Assembly (NCBI GenBank): GCA_027618995.1 | Contig: JAQCGO010000003.1 | Span: 62,001-126,000 of the forward strand | Length of the DNA: 64,000 bases | Direction: 5' to 3' | From: Pseudomonadota bacterium | GTDB taxonomy: Bacteria > Pseudomonadota > Gammaproteobacteria > Steroidobacterales > Woeseiaceae | Shown here: positions 55,739 to 64,000 of the stretch, one piece after another | Layout of the letters: each line of letters begins with the position of its first letter | Position numbering within the stretch: position 1 is the stretch's first letter | Made by a program: the position numbers and the translations under genes | The notes under the pieces: model-generated | The model's input: the letters and a program-made list of their open reading frames with translations, nothing else | The model's database searches: none | What the model was told of the DNA's origin: nothing

Positions 55739-56640
55739 GCCACGGCTGCGGCGTCGATGACGTCAGCAATCCGCTGCGAGCTTTGTGCCGGCGCCATGAT
55801 ATGCACGCCGGAAACGCCGGCCATCTCTCGGTAAGTATTGATGAGTTCGACACAGATCCGGTGACCTTCTGCAGCCTGGTTATCCGCAGCCTGCAGGCGT
55901 TGCATGACCGCATCTGGGATCGATACGCCGAACAGATGCTCGTTCATCCATTGTGCTGAACGCAGCGATGCGATCGGGCCGACCCCTATGATCAGCGCGA
56001 CGCGATCCAGCAGACCGTGTTGCTGCAGCCGCGATACGTAGCGTGCTGTGACAGCGGGGTCGTAGCAAAACTGGGTCTGGATGAATTGCATGCCGACCGC
56101 AGCGCGTGCGGCGAGCTTGGTCGGGCGCCAATCGGCCGGCGGGTCGAACGGGGCGTCGACGCCACCAATGGCAAAGTTGGGGCGATGGGACAATTCACGA
56201 CCCGAGCCGATCGTTCCTTGCTCGCTCATGCGTTTGGCGAGCGCCATGATCTCGCTCGCTTCGAAGTCGAACACACCCTTCGCGTCGGGCTCGTCGCCGG
56301 CGCCGGGATTATCGCCAGTCACAACGAGCACATTCTCAATGCCCAGCGCTGCGGCACCCAGCAGGTCTGCCGAAATAGCGATCCGGTTGCGGTCACGACA
56401 GTTCATTTGCAGGATCGGCTCAATGCCGTTGCGTTGCAAAAGGGCTGAGGCGGCAAGGCTCGACATCGTGACGCGTGCGCCCGCACCATCCGTTACGTTG
56501 ACTGCGACGACCCGGTTGCGCAGCGGCTCTGCCTGTTGCAACAGCTCGTCCGCATCGGTCGTCAGTTTTGGCGTGATCTCCGCTGTGATGAAGAATTTGC
56601 CGTCAGCAATAGCTGATTTGAGTTTGCCGCCTGGAGTCAT
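55735..56640 (-). CDS. Methylenetetrahydrofolate reductase-like protein
   Basis: FITAEITPKLTTDADELL, VLVVTGDNPGAGDEPDAKGVFDFEA, QTQFCYDPAV. Confidence 0.85.
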   Translation of the reverse strand: MTPGGKLKSAIADGKFFITAEITPKLTTDADELLQQAEPLRNRVVAVNVTDGAGARVTMSSLAASALLQRNGIEPILQMNCRDRNRIAISADLLGAAALGIENVLVVTGDNPGAGDEPDAKGVFDFEASEIMALAKRMSEQGTIGSGRELSHRPNFAIGGVDAPFDPPADWRPTKLAARAAVGMQFIQTQFCYDPAVTARYVSRLQQHGLLDRVALIIGVGPIASLRSAQWMNEHLFGVSIPDAVMQRLQAADNQAAEGHRICVELINTYREMAGVSGVHIMAPAQSSQRIADVIDAAAVA

Positions 56641-56895
56641 CGCCGAGCCTGTTTCGCGAGTGAAAGTCAGCAGCGGAGCTTAGTGCATAGCCAACATGGA
56701 TGTCCACGCGGCTTTTACGGAAGGAATCATGTTTTATTGGTGTACATCTTGCTCCCCCGAACAAAAAAAGAACTCGGCCCATTAAATGCCCACGGGACGC
56801 GGGCGTCAATTGCCGGGCAACCGAAACAGCCGATATTTGGGAATTCGGCCTGTGCTTGGTACCATGCACCGCTCTGGCCACTTCGTGAGACTTGC

Positions 56896-58086
56896 ATGCC
56901 CCACCTGCGCACAACGTGCAACGCCCTGTTGCTGCCGGCACTGAGCCTGTTGCTGGCAGTGGCCTGCGGCGACGCAGCCGGCACCGATCCGGACGACGAC
57001 GCGGCCAATTTCGGCACGATCGACAACATCCTGTTCTGGAGCGTGCCGGAAAAAGTGGCGGGATTTCGCAACATGCCGAGTCTGACGCCGACCCGCTCGA
57101 TCGCCGCCGGCGCAAACCCGTATCCGTTGCCACGCAAGGAATCGGATCTGTCCGGATTCACTTTCGTCTTCGACGACACTGAGTTGTCGATCGACGACTA
57201 CATTCGGCGGTACAACGTTGCCGGCCTCCTGGTGATCAAGGATGGTTTCGTAGTCTACGAACGCTATGAACTCGGCAATACGGCAGACAGCCGCTGGATG
57301 TCGTGGTCCATTGCAAAGTCGGTGACTTCGTTGCTGGTCGGCGCCGCGATTCAGGATGGGTACATAAAGAGCGTTGACGAAAAGGTCAGCGATTATTTGC
57401 CGCGGCTGAAAGATTCTTCGTATGACGATTTGTCGATCCGGGCGCTATTACAAATGGCATCCGGTGTTGCATGGAACGAGGACTACGCGGACCCGCAATC
57501 GGATATCAACACGATCAAGTGGGATACGTTGAGCGTCTATGAGTAGTTGCGGCACAAGCCGAGGTTCGCTCCGGCCGGTGACGTTTTCAATTACAACACG
57601 GCGGAAACGAACCTGGTCGGTACGTTGCTGCGTTCGGCGATCGGCAACAACCTGTCGACCTACCTGAGCGAGAAAATCTGGCAACCCTTCGGCATGGAAT
57701 TCTCAGCGAGCTGGAACCTGTCCGAGGCCGGTGGCGGCGAGTTCGGCGGCAGCAGTCTCAACGCCACTCTCAGGAACTACGCCCGGATCGGTCTGTTTGC
57801 GCTGAATAACGGCAAGCTTCGGGACGGAACTCAGGTCTCGCCCGAGGGATGGATGGCCGAGTCCACCGCGCCGTCGCAGGGGCTCGCCAGTTATGGCTAC
57901 CTCTGGTGGCTCATGGGCAATGGCAGCTACGCCGCGTCGGGCATTTTTGGCCAGGCAATACATATCGATCCTCTACACAACGTTGTGATCGCCCAGCACG
58001 GTGCGCGGGAGGCGGCGAGCCTGCCCGGCGACTGGGCTCTGCAAACGGCATTTTTCCACGTACTGGTGGCCGAGCTGTCGCGCTAA
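56896..58086 (+). pseudogene. Class C beta-lactamase-like serine hydrolase with in-frame TAG
   Basis: Lipoprotein signal LLAVAC; SIAKSVTSLLVG (SxxK); TAG at 57544-57546 then same frame LRHKPRFAPAGDVFNYNTAETNLVG. Confidence 0.85.
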
Positions 58087-58862
58087 CCGAATGCGGGGCG
58101 AGTACCGCGCAGGTATCCCTGGCGCATCTCGCCCTGGTCGATGACCAGTACCAGTACGCGCCAGTTTTCGACGCGGTAGTCGGCGTCTGCCTGGCCGAGC
58201 AATTCGACCATGCGTGGGTAGAGATCACCTTGCATCAAAGCGTATTCGCGCCGTGCTTCGACGCGGTACCAGTCGGTGGCGTCTCTCGCGCTCACCTGCT
58301 CGAAGCCAGCGTCGCGAATATGCTGTGCGTATTCCTCGAGCGTCTCGAGTCCGTAGGTGATGCCTTCCAGCTCGAACCAGTACTGCATGTCGTCAGAATA
58401 GTCGCCAGCATTTTTCAACCAGTCATAGCAGCGCAGCTCACCGCCGGGGCGCAGGACCCGCAGGCTCTCGCCGAGAACGCCGATCTTGTCGGCAACTTGC
58501 GTAAAGGCTCCGGAGCTGACGACGACATCAAATGAGCCGTCGTCGAAGGGCAGCGGACCGATCTCCACGGTCTGAAAGCTGCAGCGGTTTTCCAGACCAT
58601 GAACTTTCGCAGCGCGCTGTGCGCGCGCGATCAGCGGTGCTTCGAGGTCTATGCCAACCACTTCGGCACCATGCGTCCTGGCCATTTCGAATGCCGGTCC
58701 CCCGAGACCACAACCGATGTCGAGAATCCGTTTGCCATGCGTGTCGATGCTATCCAGCAGGTTTGCGACGTTGCCGGGGCCACCGGGTGCCATGTAGCCG
58801 TCGCCCCAGATCAGTTCGAGGCACTTGATCAGGCTGTCGGGATATTCGTTCTCGTGACTCAC
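58083..58862 (-). CDS. SAM-dependent class I methyltransferase
   Basis: ILDIGCGLGGPAFEMARTHGAEVVGIDLE. Confidence 0.9.
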   Translation of the reverse strand: MSHENEYPDSLIKCLELIWGDGYMAPGGPGNVANLLDSIDTHGKRILDIGCGLGGPAFEMARTHGAEVVGIDLEAPLIARAQRAAKVHGLENRCSFQTVEIGPLPFDDGSFDVVVSSGAFTQVADKIGVLGESLRVLRPGGELRCYDWLKNAGDYSDDMQYWFELEGITYGLETLEEYAQHIRDAGFEQVSARDATDWYRVEARREYALMQGDLYPRMVELLGQADADYRVENWRVLVLVIDQGEMRQGYLRGTRPAFG

Positions 58863-59335
58863 GTAATGTTCTCCGCTCGAAGATGATGCAACGGCAGCGC
58901 GGTAGTGTACTTGATGCGCTCCATACTGAAACTCGAAGAGACATCATACAGATCCACTTTCTCAATCATTTCTTTGTACATCTTGTCGTAGCTTTTCATG
59001 TCCGGAACAACCGCGCGAATCAGGTAGTCGATGTCACCGCTTAGCCGGTGTACTTCCATGACATTTTCCATGGCCGATACCATCTTGTGAAACTTCTGAA
59101 ACCATTGCGCCGTATGTTCGTGTGTGCGAATAGCTGAAAAAACGGTGAGGTTCAATCCAAGTTTCTCCTGGTTCAGCAGGGTTACGCGCGCGCCGATGAT
59201 GCCTTGCTCCTCGAGCAGCTGGATGCGCCGCCAGCAAGCGGACTTTGATAGTCCGACACGCTCGGATAATTCCGCGACGGTGAGCGTCGCGTCGTCTTGC
59301 AGTGCTTCGAGAACAGCCTTGTCGATACGATCCAT
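58859..59335 (-). CDS. Lrp/AsnC family transcriptional regulator
   Basis: MDRIDKAVLEALQDDATLTVAELSERVGLSKSACWRRIQLLEEQGII. Confidence 0.95.
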   Translation of the reverse strand: MDRIDKAVLEALQDDATLTVAELSERVGLSKSACWRRIQLLEEQGIIGARVTLLNQEKLGLNLTVFSAIRTHEHTAQWFQKFHKMVSAMENVMEVHRLSGDIDYLIRAVVPDMKSYDKMYKEMIEKVDLYDVSSSFSMERIKYTTALPLHHLRAENIT

Positions 59336-59512
59336 CGCGAAGTCCTTTGATCGATAGGAATGATGAAAAAAAGGAAAATATTTCAAAAGTATAAGTAAAA
59401 TCGAGAAAAAATACGAATATAGGCTAAATGCCAGGGAAATACGAAACCCTGTTCCTTGGCCCTGCCGTACACTGGTAGCCCTTGTCAGTGCCGGCGGCAC
59501 GGAGTTCTCGTC

Positions 59513-59923
59513 ATGCGCCATCGCGCGATATTCTGTGGTCTCTTTGCTGCCTTTGCGGTCTACTCGAGCTATGTCTACACGGCGGGGACCGAAACCGGTC
59601 ACATCGCTCCGATGAATGATGCCGAGCGCCGCGGCGCTGAAGTCTTTCAACAATACAACTGCGTCGCCTGCCACCAGTTCTATGGTCTGGGTGGCTACAT
59701 GGGTCCGGATCTTACCAACGTAATTTCCAATCGTGGTGCAGGCTATGCGCGCGCGTTTATCATGGCGGGGACTGCTGCCATGCCCAACCTGGGTTTGGCC
59801 ACCGACGAAATCGATGCGGTCATCGCGTATCTGGCGTTTGTCGACAAGACGGGTCGCTACCCGGCAGAAAACTACGACGTGCAGTGGACCGGGTCGGTCG
59901 CCTATCAGGATGATCCGCAGTGA
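59513..59923 (+). CDS. NorC-like membrane-anchored cytochrome c
   Basis: N-terminal TM, CVACH heme motif, TAAMPNLGL axial Met region. Confidence 0.87.
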   Translation: MRHRAIFCGLFAAFAVYSSYVYTAGTETGHIAPMNDAERRGAEVFQQYNCVACHQFYGLGGYMGPDLTNVISNRGAGYARAFIMAGTAAMPNLGLATDEIDAVIAYLAFVDKTGRYPAENYDVQWTGSVAYQDDPQ

Positions 59924-61254
59924 CAAGCCAGGATCATTCCGTGGTTGGCCTGCGGTTCATGCGCCTCGGCATGCTCGCTTTGGCCGTCGGCATGTTGTTT
60001 GGCGTTATCGGCGGCTTCCAGTTCCTGTTCCCTGAATTCCTGCGCGAATTGCTGTTTACCAAAACGCGACCTTTGCACGTGTCGCTGGTTGTATCCTGGA
60101 TTTTTCTCATCGCCATCGGTGGCATCTATTTCTATTTGCCGCGGCATTGTCACTATAAATTATGGTCAGAGCGATTGGCCAATACGCATTTCTGGGTATT
60201 CGTCGTCACCGGTGCGGCGATACTCGCCTGTTACCTGTCCGGAAAGTTTGGTGGTCGCGAGTATTTTGAATTTCCGCCGATACTGAGTATCCCGATCTTC
60301 CTCACATGGATACTGTTTGGCATCAATTACTTCATGACGGTGCGCCAGGAGAAAGAACCGTGGCCCGTGTACTACTGGATGTGGGGCACCGGGATCCTGT
60401 TCTTCTTTATCACTTACACCGAAGCGCACTTGTGGCTGATCCCGTATTTTCGCGAGACTATGGTTCGCGAAATAATAGTGCAGTGGAAGTCCTATGGTGC
60501 GTTAACCGGCTCGTGGAACATGCTGGTCTACGGCACGGCTTTGTATCTCGCGACCCGCATCAGTGGCAATGCCGAGTATGCGCGCTCGAAAATGGCGTTC
60601 GGGTTATACTTTCTCGGGCTCTTCAACCTGATGTTCGGCTGGGCGCACCATGCCTACCCGGTACCGTCGGCGACATGGATTCGAACATTTGCCTATTTCG
60701 TGAGCATGACCGAGTTGTTCATCTTCGGCAAAATCATCTGGGACTGGCGCGCCTCGCTCGAAGACTGGCAAAAAAATCGCTACTGCAATGCGTATCGCTT
60801 CCTGTTCGCGGCGGACATCTGGGTATTCGTCAATCTTGGACTGGCGCTGATCATTTCGGTACCGGCGCTGAATTTGATTACGCACGGCACCCACATCACG
60901 GTTGCGCATGCGATGGGTAGCACGATAGGCATCAATTCCATGATCCTGTTGGCTTCGATATTTTTCGTAATTCGCGAAGAATTGCCGACGGAGCTGCATG
61001 CGAAGTATTCGTCGCAAGTTCAATCCGGTTTCTGGATTGTGAATATCTCGCTTGCCGTATTTTTTACGGCGTTGGTTCTGGCTGGTATCGGCAAGGGCCT
61101 GTCCACAGCAGCATCATTTCAGGAAATGATGTTTTCGATTCGCCCGTTTCTGATCGTCTTCACGCTGTCGGGCGTTACCTTGATGCTCGGCATCTGGATC
61201 GTACTCTGGCACGCTTATCGTCTCATTGGCAAAGTGCAGCCCAACGCAGCCTGA
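59920..61254 (+). CDS. Heme-copper oxidase superfamily subunit I, NorB/CcoN-like, divergent ligand set
   Basis: 12-TM-type protein; TRPLHVSLVVSWIF, FGWAHHAYPVP, THGTHITVAHAMGSTIG; start overlaps the NorC-like stop. Confidence 0.85.
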   Translation: MTSQDHSVVGLRFMRLGMLALAVGMLFGVIGGFQFLFPEFLRELLFTKTRPLHVSLVVSWIFLIAIGGIYFYLPRHCHYKLWSERLANTHFWVFVVTGAAILACYLSGKFGGREYFEFPPILSIPIFLTWILFGINYFMTVRQEKEPWPVYYWMWGTGILFFFITYTEAHLWLIPYFRETMVREIIVQWKSYGALTGSWNMLVYGTALYLATRISGNAEYARSKMAFGLYFLGLFNLMFGWAHHAYPVPSATWIRTFAYFVSMTELFIFGKIIWDWRASLEDWQKNRYCNAYRFLFAADIWVFVNLGLALIISVPALNLITHGTHITVAHAMGSTIGINSMILLASIFFVIREELPTELHAKYSSQVQSGFWIVNISLAVFFTALVLAGIGKGLSTAASFQEMMFSIRPFLIVFTLSGVTLMLGIWIVLWHAYRLIGKVQPNAA

Positions 61255-61350
61255 GTCGGTAAACAGCGACAACAAAGAGCAGCACTGGGTCACCCTTATG
61301 TGTTATTGGATATGACACAAAGGTTGTCTGCCCGATCTTTGGAGTAGCTC

Positions 61351-62553
61351 ATGAAGCGATTTTTCGCCTGTGCCATTCTGATCATGCCAATTCTGTGCTT
61401 TGCGGACACCGTCGTGCCCGTCGACAGCGTAGAGACGCATGTCAATATTCGTCGCGCGTCGAACTCCGGTGCCGAAGTCGTCGGTCGCCTCGAGCAAGGT
61501 AAGGCATTGCCATTCGTCGCGAGTGCCGATGGCTGGAATGAAGTGCGACTTGCCGACGGTACTTCTGGTTTTATCAGCGCCGACTGGACGGTCGTCGTTG
61601 TCGACGCGCCGGTCGATGCGGAACCGGTCGCGGCGGAACCCAATGTAGTTGAGCCCGAGCTGCTGGCTGCGGAGCCTGTGACGATCGAGCCTGCGCCCGA
61701 GCCTGTCGTCGTCGAAGCCGAACCTGAGCTTGTTGCTATTGAGCCTGAGCCTGAGCCGGAGTCCCAGTCCCAGCCTGCCGGCGTGGCTATCGTTGCCGGC
61801 GTACCTGGCCCCATGGGACCGCCGGGTCCGAGCGGGCCACCAGGGCCAACCGGACCGGCCGGGCCGCCCGGACCCGAGGGTGCGGCTGGCGGTGGCGGCA
61901 CAGGATCGATCAAGGGTGATCCTGCCTACCTCGTCAAATTCAGGGACGAGACCACGGGTTCGTCTTCGCAGATTTATGACAATGGCAATAAAGTCGGCAT
62001 TGGTACGGCCGAACCAAAACAACGCCTGGAAGTTAACGGCAGCATTCAGATTCATGATCGCAACAGCGGTGTAGCCGGCCTGATGATGACGCAGTCGTCC
62101 GGCGATACCGGCTATGTAATGCACAACCGTGCGAGTACGCTGACGATCGGGGCGGGGTCCATGGACCGGATAACCATTACGAGTGACGGCAATGTCGGTA
62201 TCGGCGTATCTCGGCCCGCACATCCATTGGAGATGGCCAGCGGCGCGCACGTAACGGCTGGTGGCGCATGGACGAACAGCTCGTCGCGAGCGTTGAAAGA
62301 AAATATCAGCGAGCTGACGGTCGACGAGGCATTGGCGGCGCTGGCGGCGCTTGAACCTGTGCATTTCAATTATTTGCAAGACAGCTCTGAAGCGCACGTT
62401 GGTTTCATTGCCGAAGATGTGCCGGACCTGGTGGCGAGCAACGATCGTCAGGGGCTCAGTACGATGGACATCGTAGCGGTGCTGGCGCGCGTTATTCAGG
62501 CTCAGCAAGAGCAAATTGAACGGCTGCAGGAGCGACTTGACGTACCCGACTGA
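61351..62553 (+). CDS. SH3-like + Glu/Pro-rich + collagen-like + S74 intramolecular chaperone domain protein
   Basis: Signal peptide, VNIRRASNSGAEVVGRLEQGKALPFVA, GPMGPPGPSGPPGPTGPAGPPGPEG, SSSRALKENISELTVDEALAALAALEPVHFNY..VGFIAEDVPDLV. Confidence 0.9.
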   Translation: MKRFFACAILIMPILCFADTVVPVDSVETHVNIRRASNSGAEVVGRLEQGKALPFVASADGWNEVRLADGTSGFISADWTVVVVDAPVDAEPVAAEPNVVEPELLAAEPVTIEPAPEPVVVEAEPELVAIEPEPEPESQSQPAGVAIVAGVPGPMGPPGPSGPPGPTGPAGPPGPEGAAGGGGTGSIKGDPAYLVKFRDETTGSSSQIYDNGNKVGIGTAEPKQRLEVNGSIQIHDRNSGVAGLMMTQSSGDTGYVMHNRASTLTIGAGSMDRITITSDGNVGIGVSRPAHPLEMASGAHVTAGGAWTNSSSRALKENISELTVDEALAALAALEPVHFNYLQDSSEAHVGFIAEDVPDLVASNDRQGLSTMDIVAVLARVIQAQQEQIERLQERLDVPD

Positions 62554-62625
62554 GTATCGGTTCTGTGACGCTAATCAAGGGAAACGGGGCCGCGAAAGCC
62601 CACAATTCCCCTGATTGGAGCCTGC

Positions 62626-63108
62626 ATGAAGAAACTACTTGTAATCGGTGTGTTGCTGGTTGGCCTCAGCCCGGCGGCGTGGGCTGATGTCTGGAAGTGG
62701 GTCGATGCGCTCGGTAATACTCACTTTGTTGACACCATGCGGCCGATCTATACCTGGGTAGACGAAGAAGGCAAAGTGCATTACGCCGACCACCCGGAAC
62801 ACAGGAACGCGGTATCCGTACAGCTGGTCTGGGTTTCAAAGGACGCCCTGGAAGAAGTTTCAGATGGCGACCAAAAGGCCGATTCCGGCGGCTACGCCTA
62901 CCCGGGAGAAACGGCCGAACAGCGCGCGGAGCGAGAGCGCGCCGAAGCTTATTACTGTACCCGCGCCACCGAGATTTACGATTCCTATGTGAAGGCGCCG
63001 CAGCTGTACACGACCGATGCTCACGGTAAACGTGTATACCTTAGTGAGGCGGACGCTGCGAAAACTATAGCCGAGACGCGTGTCAGGAAAGACGAGCTTT
63101 GCAAATAG
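62626..63108 (+). CDS. DUF4124-type exported protein
   Basis: Signal peptide, DVWKWVDALGNTHFVDT and IYTWVDEEGKVHYADHPE. Confidence 0.75.
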   Translation: MKKLLVIGVLLVGLSPAAWADVWKWVDALGNTHFVDTMRPIYTWVDEEGKVHYADHPEHRNAVSVQLVWVSKDALEEVSDGDQKADSGGYAYPGETAEQRAERERAEAYYCTRATEIYDSYVKAPQLYTTDAHGKRVYLSEADAAKTIAETRVRKDELCK

Positions 63109-63118
63109 CGGAGCTCCG

Positions 63119-63895
63119 CTACTGGCTGCTTGCTCGCATCGTCGATTCCGCAAATATCCCGTGCTTTAGGAAATAACTCGTGTTGTGGATCACTACATCA
63201 CTTTCAGTGATGAAGTGATGCGAATTATCGACGATCAGGAAATCGGTCATGCCATCAATGCGCGTGCTGGCAACAGACACCTTGCCATCGTTGGGTTCCG
63301 GCAACATAGCCGACATGAAAAAGTTAACTGAACCCGTGCCGGCGATGACGCCAAGCTCAAAGTCGATTGGACCCAGCTGCCGCGGGATGCTGTCCGGATC
63401 GGTGCCGAGTTGCAGGCCGGCTTCGCCGGCAAAAATCTCCGTCGTTGGCCAGTTGCGCGTGATGTCGATGACTTCGCTGCCCTGATTCGGCGGCGCCAAC
63501 ATCACGACCCTGCCAAGTTCCGGAATCGGTGACGCCTGATGCGCGTAGCGCAACAAAATTCCGCCGATAGAATGGGTCACGAAATGAATACGATCGGCGC
63601 CGGCCTCACGACAGTCGGCAAGTCCCGTGTCGACCGCCATCGGTGCAAGGATCTCGATCGAGCCGGCCTGCGACGGGTAATCCACATTGACCGTCGAGAA
63701 GCCGGCCTCACGCAACGCTTCTGCCATGGGCTGCATGGCACGCCAACTTCGGTTCAAGCCATGTATCAGGACCACGCAGTCCGCGGCACCAGGTGCTTGG
63801 GCAAATGCCGTGCGCGGTGCGGTCACACAGGCTTCTAACGAAACCAGCAACAATGCCGCGGCGGCAGTCGAACCTGTGATGTAACGAATCTGCAT
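63119..63895 (-). CDS. Alpha/beta hydrolase (esterase/lipase-like lipoprotein)
   Basis: Lipobox-like SLEAC, VLIHGLNRSWRAMQPMAEALREAGF, HFVTHSIGGILLRYA. Confidence 0.85.
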   Translation of the reverse strand: MQIRYITGSTAAAALLLVSLEACVTAPRTAFAQAPGAADCVVLIHGLNRSWRAMQPMAEALREAGFSTVNVDYPSQAGSIEILAPMAVDTGLADCREAGADRIHFVTHSIGGILLRYAHQASPIPELGRVVMLAPPNQGSEVIDITRNWPTTEIFAGEAGLQLGTDPDSIPRQLGPIDFELGVIAGTGSVNFFMSAMLPEPNDGKVSVASTRIDGMTDFLIVDNSHHFITESDVVIHNTSYFLKHGIFAESTMRASSQ

Positions 63896-64000
63896 GCTGC
63901 GTATTCTGCCAAAAATTATTTGCGGTCGCATGCTTAATTGGACAATTTAGGCGCCGAAAGTGCCGTTCCGCCGCAAACTAGAAACTGCGTTTTGACTCAA

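Noticed and set aside
18034-58086. Idea that TAA/TAG are reassigned to Glu or another amino acid
   Set aside because: Many clearly intact genes in the window end with TAA or TAG at the expected C-terminus (recA TAG, csrA TGA, secA TAG, alaS TGA, sucD TAA), and no suppressor tRNA is visible. Artefact or gene decay is simpler.
61296-61913. Gly/Ser/Thr-rich minus-strand ORF resembling a repetitive surface protein
   Set aside because: It is the complement of the collagen-like and E/P-rich tract of the plus-strand gene; its low complexity is a by-product.
1-64000. Prophage, transposon or integron
   Set aside because: No transposase, integrase, terminase or capsid genes were found; the S74-domain protein stands alone.

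Overview
The window is a 64 kb gammaproteobacterial chromosome segment, probably from a Woeseiales/Chromatiales-like lineage (taxonomy is inference). Most of it is ordinary housekeeping DNA: ftsZ(3' part)-lpxC-dciA-like-M23 peptidase-secA-mutT-zapD-coaE-pilD-pilins; sucCD-nadE-bamD-rluD-pgeF-clpB; aspS-nudB-mutS; recA-recX-alaS-csrA-tRNA-Ser-tRNA-Arg; cysD-cysNC; speA; a zinc-uptake-like locus; rhlE; and a varied accessory tail. The strongest non-coding signals are a c-di-GMP-I (GEMM-I) riboswitch before an M23 peptidase gene, a perfect LexA box before recA, a two-orientation 15-bp repeat array between recA and recX, an extragenic palindromic repeat family and a 21-bp inverted repeat before aspS. 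The best candidates for under-described biology are (1) a NorC/NorB-like heme-copper oxidase pair whose catalytic subunit appears to lack several canonical metal ligands, (2) an overlapping E1-like / BNR beta-propeller / MoaD-like (C-terminal GG) gene trio, and (3) an SH3 + collagen-like + S74 chaperone protein. An unusually large number of genes are interrupted: clpB has three in-frame stops with no frameshift; thpR, a BNR gene, a DUF2235 gene, a serine hydrolase and pilS each have one nonsense codon; speA/zinc porin and a sterol desaturase look like deletion joints. These could be real gene decay or a sequence/assembly artefact and need checking against raw reads. All functional calls come from reading protein motifs by eye; no database search was run.
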